DNA from: Chrysophaeum taylorii | Taxonomy: Eukaryota > Sar > Pelagophyceae > Pelagomonadales > Pelagomonadaceae | Assembly: GCA_029834535.1 (NCBI GenBank) | Contig: JAQMWT010000373.1 | Coordinates: 62,001-126,000 of the forward strand | Reading direction: 5' to 3' | DNA length: 64,000 nt | Shown here: one piece after another, positions 1 to 10,308 of the stretch | Numbering within the stretch: the first letter of the stretch is position 1 | How the letters are laid out: the number at the start of each line of letters is the position of its first letter | Program-made: the position numbers and the translations under genes | The notes under the pieces: model-generated | The model's input: the letters and a program-made list of their open reading frames with translations, nothing else | The model's database searches: none | What the model was told of the DNA's origin: nothing

Positions 1-459
1 GAAGATTCGTTACATTAGCGGCAATCGTGCGGCGAAGAATCTCTGGTTGCTGGTGGTGTATGCGGTGCCAGCGAGTGACCAAAAGCACTCTTTTAGCGTG
101 CTGACTGGTGCCGGGCTTGTGCAAGGGGGGCAGTGCGGCGGTCGATGCGCTAGGGGGGCTGGGTCGCTTGTCAACTCGGACTTTGGCAACGGTTGCCTCG
201 GCGAGAAGCGTCTCGAGGTTTTGCGATTTGCTTGGTTAGCGGATCGCATCATGGTGAGCATCTGCAACAGCATTGAAGAGGGAGGTGAGGTTCAGGTCTT
301 CCTTTGCTAAGAGACGGCTGGAGATGGCCGAGAAGAATTTTGCAACCTGGTTGATGTCTCCGGGGCTGGAGATGCCATGGCGTATCGTGACCCATTCGAT
401 GTGAAGGTTCACGTGGTGGTGCGATTCGTGGAGTGCGAGAACAGCGCTGTACTTTGCCT

Positions 460-2037
460 GCAGCATATTTTGCGGGACGTTGTTGGCCAAACGCGAAGTA
501 CGGCGGGTGCTGTTGGAACAGTCGGAGCAGTTCCGGGTCCGAGTGGTGTCCAAACTTTGCGATTTCGTTGAGGGTCGCATAGCGGATGTGGTCTGGAGAG
601 ATCAGCAGCAAGGCGTTGGAGTAGCTCGTGTTGGTTGGGTACGAGCCAGAGACCGAGTAACACTTGGTGCTTTTCTGAAGCGTGTCTCCGATGTGGCCGA
701 CATAGTCCGCGTAAGAGGGACGTGCTTTGGACATAATGAGTCCCTTGGGGTCATCGAGATTAATTCGCCCTCGTGAGTCGATCGCGGCAAAGCCAGGATG
801 CGAACGATTCATATAGTGGACCCAAGTGGACGGGCGCGAGCAGCTGTGAGCGGCGGGCAAAGAGGTGGTGTAGGCGACGACCAGAAAGGCGGTGCCCTTG
901 GGAACATCCAGGGAAAAGGGGTGCGTTGGGGAGAAGACTGCGGGTTGGTGGGAACAGTCCAATATCTGAGGGGGCCTGGAATGTAGTGTGAGGGAGGCGC
1001 GCGGCAAGAAGCCACATGCGACGGCAGTAGCGGCGGTGCCGGTGATGGCTCCATCCAAATGGTAAGCACATTGAGACTCTGAGGCATGAAAACAGCGGAG
1101 GGTGTTCCAAGCGGTGAGAGTTGGGTGTTGCGATAAATGGTTGTGCAGCAATGTGAAAACCAGGAGGTGGGAAATGGACTCCATTGTGGCGTAGGGGGTG
1201 CCGTCGGCATCTAGACCGAGATCCGTGAAGGGCTTGGTGGAGCGTGCGAGCATTTGGCAGATGCGGGCGGGCATTCTCGGAAATCGAGAGTTTCGTGGCG
1301 TTGGCGGGCTTGTAGTAGTGGGTGGCCTTGTGCTGGTAGTAGTCCAATGTGGAGCGGGGCACTGTACCACGAAGGGCGGGTTTGGCGAGCCAGAGATCGT
1401 CAGGGATGGTGTGACTGGGGTCCAGGAGAGGAACCATGCTCGGAGGCGAGGTTAACCAAGTAGAGGCGGTTTTCTCGAGGTTGTAGCCGGTGAGCGGGTG
1501 TCGGGCATTCACAGCGAGATAGCGTGTCTTGCTGATGACATCACCAAAAGCAGAGGCATCGTAGACACCGGAGTGGCGGAAGTAGCCTAAGCGCTGATAA
1601 CCTTTTGCGAGTTGAGCATACTCGTGGTGAGTTCGGGGGTTGGGAGGTACGTTCTCGACACTGGCGTAGGTCGGGAGCGTGCAACGAACGAAGCGGATTT
1701 GTTCTTGGACGAAAAGGTCGGCGGTGACCGGAGTGGCATAGCCGTCGTATTCTTTCATTACACTCAGATGTTGACAGGGCAATGTAAAAACTGCCAGGTC
1801 GAGTGTAGGGAGTCGTATTTTGCCGGTTTGGAGTGCGGCATTGAGTTTTCTGAGGTCCGCATAGTGCTGGGCGTGCGGGAAGAGTTGTTGCGCACGGGTG
1901 CGCAGGATATCGTTGATTTCGCAGGTGACCACGACAGTAAGGCGTTTGTCGAATCGTTTGCGAATAGTGTCGAAACCTTCCTGGTGAAGTCCAACTGCAA
2001 TAATGGCTGTTTTGAGCGGAGGGGGTTGTGTTTGCAC
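460..2037 (-). mobile_element. cytosine-C5 DNA methyltransferase region of the retroelement
   Basis: The conserved blocks of a C5-cytosine methyltransferase occur in the correct order. A cofactor-side block with CEIND comes first (about 1920). The catalytic PCQ loop, LPCQHLS, lies near 1779-1760, and motif VI, ENV, near 1656-1648. A motif VIII-like block DASAFGDV-x3-TRYLAV lies near 1560-1510, followed by a long target-recognition region. A motif IX-like segment RYATLNEIAKF lies near 590-555, and a motif X-like LANNVPQNML near 490-460. The family transfers a methyl group from S-adenosylmethionine to C5 of cytosine in DNA. The region sits inside a retroelement and is not an ordinary host gene. 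It is interrupted, so activity is unlikely in this copy. Retrotransposon-borne cytosine methyltransferases have been reported in dinoflagellates and a charophyte alga. Confidence 0.68.
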
Positions 2038-2099
2038 AGAGAGGTCTGCGGTTGAAGGCGTAGTGGACGACAGTATGTTGGAGGTTGAGCAGTTCGATT

Positions 2100-2890
2100 A
2101 AATACATGGAATGATTCTGTAACTTGGCGAAATTAAGCGTGTGCGATTTAGAGCGTGCCTTGGCGACATGCTGTGTGATGTGTGCAATCTCATCCTTGAG
2201 TGTCATTCGTTTTCTTGTGTGGAAACTGAGCACAGTTGTGGATGTTTGCTTTGGATGGGACGGCAGGGACAACAGGCCGTTTGGTTTGCGAGTGGCGAGT
2301 ACGACGGCGGTTTTTCCTAGACGAGTCTTATAATCGTGCGGATCGAAGGTTGTTGACTTCAGAAGTTCGTATAGATACGGCTCGTGGGGCAGTGGCGGAT
2401 CGGTGGCTTGTACATGCAGAGCTTTGAGCTGAGATGGTGCGATAACTTGAAGACCTTGCCTGAATTGCGGGACGACCATAAATACGAGATATAAAGCGTA
2501 ACCGGTTGTGTCTTTTGTATCCTTGGAGGAGAGACCTGCAGCCTGCAAACACAACGGTTTATCACCGATGAAGTGGCTGGTAAGGGTGCCTCGTCCCATA
2601 TGAATGGTGTGTTCGGGAATCCGGCGTATGGACTCAGGTACAAAGTTTTGAATTGTGCGCGTAAAGCAAAAAGATGCGCCACCTTCAATCAATGAGGTTT
2701 CAGTGCCGGGTCCATTGCATCCGTGCAGCGAGTTAGTCTGCTTTGAGGTCTTTCCTGGAGTGTAAGTTGCACAAAGAAAATCTGCGACTCTGGGTGAGAT
2801 GGTTGATGAGGTCGAGAAATTCGTCATCTTGAGGTTTGGTGCCTGATGGAGTAAGATGTGGTTGGCGGCACATGCGTCGTCGGCAACCAT
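2100..2890 (-). mobile_element. copia-like protease region (tentative)
   Basis: The translated segment contains a GGAS string where copia-type proteases have DSGAS, then a G-x-G string, then a hydrophobic block ending VVPQF-x4-QVIAPSQL. That block resembles the copia consensus in which a VP-x-L-x2-NLLSVSQL motif follows the protease. The similarity is weak and rests on motif order. The segment is followed on the same strand by the methyltransferase region, so the methyltransferase appears to sit downstream of the protease, in or in front of pol. Confidence 0.35.
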
Positions 2891-3082
2891 CAGCGAAAAA
2901 GCCGACTCTGGTGGAGAGCACGCATATAGTCACTGTGACGTTGTGCGTAGTCTTCGGCGGAGTCATCTTCATCATTGATTTCGGGAATGGTGTCGTCGTA
3001 GAGGTCTAGCTGACCGTTGTCGTCATAGAAACCGAGGTGACCTTTTTCGTCCTGTTCATCATCGGTTTCGGCTTCGCCCTCA

Positions 3083-4078
3083 TCAGGTGGATCGTTCTGG
3101 GGATCGGACGTTAACATCTGGAGAAATATATTCTGCGGCATCGTTTTCGGCTTCGGAGAGAAGTATCTCGTCGGAGATGGTGGTGATGAGGTTGATTAGC
3201 TTGTTCATTCGCTCGGAGCTGGACGTATGTTGGCGACCGGCTTGGCTAAGATTCCGTATGGTTTGGAGCTTGCGACGGACTTCACGAAGGGGGACCTTGA
3301 AGCGTTGGTCAGGAGTAGATGGTTTGGGTGGATGAGGTTGTGTGGGGAAGGTGACCTTGCGAAGATGCGGGTGCTCGCGTTTGTCAGGGGTGACAGGAGT
3401 AGCACGGGGACGTTGCTTGTTCTTCGGTGGGGTGACAGGGGTGGCCTTGGGCTTAGGACTGTCATTGATATCGTAGTAAGATGGGGAGCGAGGATTTGGA
3501 GGCTTTTTGTTAGGAGGGGGCTTCTTGAGGTGCCGCGAAATTTGCTTCTTGCGGTAGGCGTGGAGTTGGTGAGTGAGGTCATTGTCTTCATCTTGATCAA
3601 GGTTGCCCTTTGTGAGAAAAACAGCGACGGGGTCGGCGTCTTCGACGGGGTCCGGTGGGGTGTCGTCTTCCGAGGGAGAGGTGTCATCATCGTCTTCGGT
3701 GAGGTGGAGACCATGACGGCGGGAGCGAAAACGGGGGTTGTCTTTGTCCTTTGTTGGCAGAAGACCAAAGTCAGTGACGAAGCGCAAAGGCTTGAAGTTA
3801 AGAGTTGGGTGAGGCTTGAGGTGAGCCCAAAAGTTGAGCTCAAACGTGGAGATGACGGTGATGCGAGCGATGAGCTTAGGAAGGTGGTGGATGGCTTCCT
3901 TGTCTTCGTCGAGTAACAGCGAGTCGTTGGGAGTGCGCAGGCAGTTAGCAAGACGCGCGAAGCCCTTGATGTGTGTTGGGGCGCGGGAGTCAAGTAAACT
4001 TGGAGGGTCCTTAAAGCGAAGCATTTGGTGGATTTTTTTCCTCGAGAATCTTATCGTCGGAAAGTTGGAGAGAAGCAT
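3083..4078 (-). mobile_element. gag-like basic/proline-rich region of the retroelement
   Basis: An open frame of 331 codons. The first about 110 residues look folded and helical. They are followed by an acidic stretch of Asp/Glu repeats and then a Lys/Pro-rich basic region ending in a helical segment. The order (folded part, then a highly charged region of nucleic-acid-binding type) suits gag. I found no CCHC knuckle. Placement between the leader and the protease-like region supports the assignment. Confidence 0.4.
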
Positions 4079-4669
4079 CGGTTGTTATCTGGCGCAGTTG
4101 CTGCTGGACATGGCGCATGTAGTCAATGTAGTGAGCAGGCTCATGTATTTCTGGGTTGAACGGCGTGTCCAGAAAGGCATTATAGACGTCGTAATGCGCA
4201 TGGTGGACGTGGTTCTGGGCCGTGTGCTTGTCGAGTGCTAGGCGAACTTGAAGCACAAATTCGAGTCCTATCGGAGATAGGAAGATCCGAGTGCATCGAT
4301 TTCGTCGTATGCTGGGTGCTTGGCGGAGTCGCTACCGGCATGTAGGAAACGGCGAAAGAGGGGGTGTACGGCGGCGGTCTAGGGGAGATATACGATGAAG
4401 TCGGCTTCTTTTCATTGGAGGTGAGGTTGGGCTATTGGATATAACTTGCCTTTTGTCATATCGGTCGGGTCCTTGTCTTTATCTTTAAGTTCTTTTGGAG
4501 CTTTGGCTCGTAGACGTTCGCCAGGAAGTGTTTGCCGAACTTGCGGTAGACACCCTTGTGGTAGACGTAACGGCCTTGGAAATCTTGCGTCTTCCCGGCG
4601 GTAGAGTGGTGGTCGGGGTCCTTGTCGTATTCGTCGATACAGTGGCTTAGGAGAGCGTCAGCGAGATCA

Positions 4670-5093
4670 TTAGATCAGCGCAAGACGGATTCCCACGTGT
4701 AGAAAGAAGCCTTGTTGTAGGAAATACTGAGTTATTATGCCAGGCATCAGATATTTTTCGACGAACAAGTGCATCACGCGAAACGAAAGCATTTGGGGTG
4801 TGACTTGAGCCGAGTCTATTGACTTGAGGACGGCGCTAGGTGGGTCACTAAAGGTGTTGTTAACTTTATTCTTGGGATCGTGTTGAGCCGGAGTGGGAGG
4901 CGGAGCCGCAGCAGCAACGGCAGGTGGTGGTGCTTGCGTTGCTTGCACTTGGGCGGTCAACGCGCTGAATTGAGCATTGAATTGAGCCATCAAGCGAGCT
5001 TCATGGTCTTGCATCTCCTCCCTTTTGATGCCTGGCTTCTAAGCGAGCTTCTTGTTCTCGCATCTCCTTTTGGAGTTCTTGAGTGGTTGGCAT
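4670..5093 (-). mobile_element. gag-like leader region of the retroelement
   Basis: Short minus-strand open stretches encode a glutamine-, alanine- and glutamate-rich segment predicted to form a coiled coil, followed by an Ala/Pro-rich linker. A comparable glutamine-rich start (positions 29.8-30.0 kb) opens the gag-like region of the second LTR element. The position just inside the LTR fits the N-terminus of a gag polyprotein. No zinc knuckle is visible. Confidence 0.4.
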
Positions 5094-5187
5094 TTTGTTG
5101 CTTGGGTTCAGGAACGTCAGTGAGCGGGACTTGTCTGGAAATAAATCCTGAGGCTCTGCTGATACCGGGACTGGGCCCATAACCTAG

Positions 5188-5395
5188 AGAACAGTAATCA
5201 CAATTGTGTTGCCCTTCAGCAGAGCGTGAGAAGAGTGGTACTCTGTCCTCGATTCTGTCTCCTAAACGAGGACAGCCGGTGTGTGAATAACACAGCGTTT
5301 TTTTTCTTCTTAAATCAAAGGGTGGCAAAGTTAAGGTAACACTAACCCTAGAATAAGGGGTACTAGCCCTAACTCAGATTTTCTATCTCTAGTGG
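5188..5395 (-). repeat. LTR-like terminal repeat of the methyltransferase element
   Basis: This block starts with the same CTAGAGAACAGTA core found at 22214 and 30239 and is preceded by GGGCCCATAACCT, also present beside the 30.2-kb LTR. It ends near TTTTCTATCTCTA, a string that also borders the LTR at 22.39 kb. The interior is clearly diverged from those LTRs. Only one copy is in the window because the partner would lie to the left. The purine-rich minus-strand string just outside it could be the polypurine tract of an adjoining related copy. Confidence 0.5.
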
Positions 5396-7797
5396 TAATA
5401 TTTTTTCGGGTCGCTATTTCACATACCACGTGGCGGTCCAGAGCATCTGGTCGATACATTCACTACCGCGTCCGAGGCAACCTGCAGCGGACTGAAATTG
5501 AATCGTGCCTTGCCTTCAGAAGATCTAACCACGGAGAGACCCTGCGTTAGCGACCACCTCTTCTCCAATGGAGACGCGACTATAGCCTCAGCGGTGCGTG
5601 TGTACTTCACGACGGAGCCTCTACGAAGAATGTCACCGTTCGCAGCGAGCGAAACACACGATTTCGGTGCCGTAGGGTCCGACGTCGAAGATCGATCCCT
5701 GAGATGGATACTCTCCGCTCGTCGTTGACACACTTGATTTATTGAACTGACCAAGTGGGGTTTTCAGGGGGACTGACACTAATTACTTCTATGTATTATG
5801 GTCTGCAATAATTATTATCGAAGAGCATTGCTATAATATTTTATGGTGTGGTCGCAACAACACCCAGACTATGATGTATATGATCGCTCGGAGGAAAAGA
5901 AAGAAAGAAAGAAGCAAAAGACCGTAAGGAGAAAGCACGCAAGCCAAAGAAGACAGGCAGGGAGACAAAGAGAAGCAGCAGGGTGGGAACAACCAACAAA
6001 TTAACGCGAAGAGTGGTGCTAACTGGTAGATGCAATCCGAGAGAAAAGGTAGGGTGTTAAAAGATTGGTTTAGAGGAAGGGCCGCACTACCTCTCGTTGT
6101 TTGGAGACGGGGCGAGCCGAGGCCGGCGCATGTTCGATGGCGGGAGAGCAAACCGCTCAGCATCTCGTGTTGGGTAATTCGTCTTACTTACGGTAGGCAA
6201 CTCCTATGCTCAAAGAGCAAGACTTCAACCAGGTGCCCGGGCTGGCGCCTGGATCGGAGTCTGGCTCGGAGTCTCGCTGGAGCCTGTGCAAAGTACTTCC
6301 CCGACACTTTCCATTATGGACTTATGGCGTAATATTGACTCAACGCAGCATTGTAGGCTGCTGTGGAGCGATTCCATCGCGCGCGGCGGGAGAGGCGTGT
6401 CGGTGACGTTGCGAGCACCCCTCTGTCGCCAATCAGCTAATAAGCGCCGAGAAATGAGGGGGACAACGTCCGCGAAGGACGGTGCTACCTTTGCCCAAGT
6501 TGTGCCAACCAGAACGAAACCTTGACAGCCGCCGTATCCTTGGAGGTGCAGTCGGTCAGGTCCACGGGCGCCATACGTCCTCCATCTTGTTGAGTTACGT
6601 CAGGGATTTGCAAACGAATGAGCTGGAGTCGGGAGGCTGGAGTCTGCCGGAGAGCACGCATCGCTGGAGGGTACGCGAGCAGAAGAACAAGTCACTCGAA
6701 CCTTAAAGTCCTGGTTCGTGGCCGCGACACGGACTTTTACGGCGGCCGGAGCCTGTCGGTCCTCTGATGAGGCGGCGGCGGCGGGGGCTGCTGCGCCGGG
6801 ACGTCGAGGATCCCCCTTGGCTCACCACACTTCGAGTAAGTGGTTTGGCTCTTCGCCGCTCTTTCGGGACGAGGAAGAGGACGACGACATCAGATCGTCC
6901 CTGGTGACGAAGAAGCTGTCGTCGGTTCAGGAAGCTGGCGTCGTGGACGCGCCTGGACTCGACGAAGAGACGAGGTTGATCGTAGACTTGGCAGACTCGG
7001 CGGCGAGGACCGACTTGACGGTTGTCAATGACCTGAAAAAACGGCTGCCACCGTTCTCAGTTCCTGAAGTTGAGCTGACCCCGAGCGTCAGCAAAAAGCT
7101 GTGCGACGGAGAGGGTCCAATAACGACGACAAGCTCATCGGGCGCACGCCGCGGGGAGGCCAAACGGGCACCCCAACAGCGGTGCGTCGAGAGCACCGGG
7201 AACAACCGCGGACCGGCGCAAAGCGCGAACTGCGCTGACCATCGTGGTTAGTCTGTGGCGCGCGAAGCACTGCGAGGCAGCGGCTCCCGAGCCGGCGATG
7301 TACTGCGAGGCAGCGGCTCCGAGCCGGCGATGGTCAGACAACGCCAGCGACGACAACCGAGCGGGTCAACCTCGCTCGCAGAAGCCGTATCAGCCTCGCA
7401 CGCCGCAACGGACAGGCCATCTCGTCGACGTCGTTTGGCCTCCTGCGCTCCCGGAGGACTCGGCGGCCGGAGCCCACCGCGCGTCGAGCTTCGTCAACTC
7501 GTCGCAGATTTGATCGACGCGACGAGCGGGTTGCCCGCAAGGAGTGCGGGGCGAAAGTGACCGCACTCTCGCCGTGAGAGTGGTGATCGCAGCCCTTCGC
7601 ACTTTTTGCCTTTTCTCCCCGCCATCTCGTCATCATTTTTCTTCAGATGGGCCGCGTTTTTTCTTCCCAGGGCTCGACGTGCTTCCCCCACGTTCGAGCC
7701 ACATCGCTGAGTGCCGCTCTCGCATGTTTCGGCGCTGGAGCCGGAAGCGGCACGTTGTCATCGATCGGCCGCCGGCGAGGTCAAAGCAATTGCGGTG
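5396..7797. other. about 2.4 kb without a convincing gene
   Basis: I see no recognisable protein here. A + strand open frame at 6718-7251 (177 codons, GTG start) is rich in Ala, Ser, Asp and Glu and has no recognised motif. It could be a gene fragment or a mobile-element remnant. An imperfect tandem duplication of about 30 bp built on GCGAGGCAGCGGCTC lies at 7268-7330. A purine-rich AAAGAAAGAAAGAAAG tract lies near 5896-5912. The block 5396-5754 has a minus-strand open frame next to the LTR and may be the internal end of another LTR element. Confidence 0.5.
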
Positions 7798-8859
7798 TCC
7801 TAACTACTAATCGACAGATGTTTGTCTGTCTGTCTGTTTGTCCCTCGATTTAGGGTAAGGATCATGTAGGCGCGAGAATAAGGATCAGGTAGGTAGGCAC
7901 GAGAGCCAGACAGTGATCCTCCAAGCCGTCTACGGCGACCTCGCAGACTATTTCCACGAGCCGCGGCGGCTCTTTCAGCGCGCCATTCTCACGCCCCGTC
8001 GAAACGATGTTGTCGATGCTGACAACGCGCGCATGACCGCGGCCTTTTTTTCCCGGAGACGAGGCGTCGGAGTTCTTTTCGGCTGACTAGGTTGGGTCGG
8101 AAGACGACGCCTCGCTCTTTACCTCGGCCTTTTTTTCCCGGAGACGAGGCGTCGGAGTTCTTTTCGGCTGACTAGGTTTTGTCGGAAGACGACGCCTCGC
8201 AACCTCGACCCGTCGCACGGCCACTGCAACGGTACCAGATACATGATCGATCGTGTCGTTGTCACCGAGGCTCCTCCAACCTGTATCCCTTAAGGCCCGC
8301 CGACGCCAAACGATCAACAAGAGCCAGGGCCAGACGCCCCGCGAGGTCGGCGTCCTCTTGGCGAAGCCCGTCTTCTGCCACGTCCAGCTCCACGTGGCTC
8401 TCTGTCTATCGGCAACCCCGAGGATATCCTCTTCTGAGTCGACGACTCCACCCTACCCCACACGTGCTGCGCAATACCGATAAGCCCCCTCCCGGCGTCT
8501 ACACGCGCACTATAGGTTAACTTACTGGGACCAGGCGAACTTACTGGGGTTTGAGATTGGGACTAGGTGAACTTAGTGACCAGGTGAACTTACTGGGACC
8601 AAGTGAACTTACTGGGGTTTTTAGAGTGAACGCAAAGGCTAGCGGCGTGTACGGATAAAAGCGGCTTAGATTGGCGGAGGTGAGAGCGACGAGCTCGAAG
8701 GAGAGTGGGGTGAGTGGGTGTGAGCACGAGTGGGCTTACAGTGTAAGTTACACCGAACTTACTGGGGTTAGAGATTGGGACTAGGTGAACTTACTGGGAC
8801 CAGGTGAACTTACTGGGGTTAGAGATTGGGACTAGGTGAACTTACTGACCTGCACTTGT
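7798..8859 (+). mobile_element. Helitron remnant, copy 1
   Basis: One of three copies of a roughly 1-kb repeat. It begins TCCTAACTACTAATCG, close to the TC-CTA-TA 5' ends typical of Helitrons, and ends CCTGCACTTGT after a tail of short tandem units (GGTGAACTTACTGGGACCA and GGGGTTAGAGATTGGGACTA). Inside is a decayed C-terminal portion of a Pif1-type helicase. This copy carries an internal tandem duplication of about 85 bp (8038-8122 and 8123-8190). Canonical 3' CTRR is not obvious, so the exact subclass (Helitron or Helentron-like) is open. It is non-autonomous, since no Rep domain is present. Confidence 0.7.
7915..8500 (+). pseudogene. Helitron Pif1-type helicase C-terminus, decayed
   Basis: Fragments in shifting frames match the end of Helitron helicases: an AVYGDL segment, then ILTPRRNDVVDADNARM (the ILTP-N-x-VD-x-IN-x-RM block), then INKSQGQTPREVGVLLAKP, which is the INKSQGQT motif VI of SF1B helicases, then VFCHVQLHVALC, matching the VFSHGQLYVALSR block. 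Several frameshifts and a segmental duplication separate these blocks, so it cannot encode a working helicase. The same fragments occur in copies 2 and 3. Confidence 0.72.
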
Positions 8860-8944
8860 CGTGATATTAACCCCGAATCCGGCACATAATAGTAACCCGC
8901 AATCCTTTCGATTATGCAGCAGCAGTGCAGATAAAATGCACAAG

Positions 8945-10269
8945 CTACGGGACTGTTTCGAAGTGCCGTGTGTGCTCTTTCGGCGCGGTGTTCCGGGCAG
9001 AGAGTTTGGCCCGAAGATAGGCATCTTGGTCTTCGTCGGTGCCGAGCGCATCCCACTCGAAGAAGGGTACGTGGACGAGGTCCCAGCCGAGGCGGGTAAG
9101 GAGGCGCGACTCGAAGCGCGAAGCGCCGGTCTCCACCCGCGCGTCCGCCGCCATGCAGAAGTTCGCGGGCCCCAGGACCACGACGGCGCGCTTCTTGTCG
9201 GGTTGCGCCATGGCGAGCGATATGCCCTCCGGCGTCGCGTGGTCGAAGACGTGGGGCCAGCGGACTCGATAGAGCGCGGTCGCGACGTCGCGTTGGAGCC
9301 GCCGCGAGGGTCTCGGAGTCGTGGCTTTGTAGGCCGACAGCAGAAGGTTCTGGTAGGGCGAGAGAGGCGAGATTCGGTCGGGCCACTCGACGGAACAGTA
9401 AAGAAAAACGAGATGGAGCCGCGCGAGGCACGAGTCGTCGACGACGGCGCCCGCCGCTGCGGCCGAGGCGAGCGCGGTGAACAGGTCCGGGTCTCTGCGC
9501 CATTCGACGCACGCGAGCGCCCACGCCACGTTGGCGAGTTCCTTCGCGTCGAACTCGCCAAGCCTCGATCGCACCGCGTTGGCTATTTCGTCCGAGGGCG
9601 ACGCGACGGCGGCCGTCGCGAACGCCCGCGCCGTTTTGGCCAGGTCCTGCGGCCCGCATTCGTCCAGCCGCGACAGAAGGGTCTCTGCGAGCTCGTCGAG
9701 GAATGTCATCGAGCCCGCCGTCGCGAAGGCCCACGCCATGTTGGCGACGGCTCGCGCGTCGAACTCGTCCAGGCGCGACCGCGCCGCGCTGGCAATCTCG
9801 TCGAAGAGGCCGGGTGCCTCGACCCCCGCCGTCGCGAAGGCCCGCGCCGTGTTGGCGAGGTCCTGCGCGCTGAAAAAACTCCTCTCGCCACCACCATCAG
9901 ACGACGACGACGACGACGTCCTGGCGGCGGCCGACACAACGTTGCTCTCCTGGCCGCCCAGCCGCGACCGAACCGCGGCGGCAATCGCAACGAAGAGCCC
10001 GCGCGCGTTCGCGATGCCAGCCTCTGCAAAAGCCCACGCCGTGTCGGCCAGGTCTCGCGCGCAAAACTCGTCCAGCCGGGCCAAAGAAGCGCTGGATATC
10101 GCTTCGAAGATAAGCTGCAGCCGAGGCGGAGAGACGCCCGCGGCGTTCGTCGCGAAGGCGCGCGCGGTGGTCGCGAGCTCGCGCGCTTCGAGTCCGCCGA
10201 GACCCCGCGATTGAGCTACGTCGACAATCGCGTCGAAGACGACCCCAGTCATCGTTTCGACGCGCGTCG

Positions 10270-10308
<39 letters not shown>

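Larger units (their letters stand above)
1..5395 (-). mobile_element. LTR retroelement carrying a cytosine-C5 methyltransferase (partial, fossil)
   Basis: A minus-strand element runs off the left edge of the window. Its parts in order of transcription are an LTR-like terminal block (about 5188-5395), a leader with a short glutamine-rich gag start (about 4670-5093), a gag-like basic and proline-rich region (3083-4078), a region resembling a Ty1/copia aspartic protease (about 2100-2890), and a DNA cytosine methyltransferase (about 460-2037). Integrase and reverse transcriptase would lie beyond position 1 and are not seen, so the copia assignment is tentative. The reading frame is interrupted roughly three to five times, so it looks broken. 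The terminal block resembles the LTRs of the element at 22.2-30.4 kb, which suggests a related family. I am confident it is a retroelement and less sure of its family. Confidence 0.72.

Noticed and set aside
6718-7251. 177-codon plus-strand frame as a host gene
   Set aside because: The start is GTG, composition is low-complexity and no domain is recognised. Kept only as a note in the gene-free region.
8519-8859. Tandem GGTGAACTTACTGG units as a satellite or centromere repeat
   Set aside because: The units occur only at the 3' ends of the three Helitron copies and one solo end, so they belong to the element.
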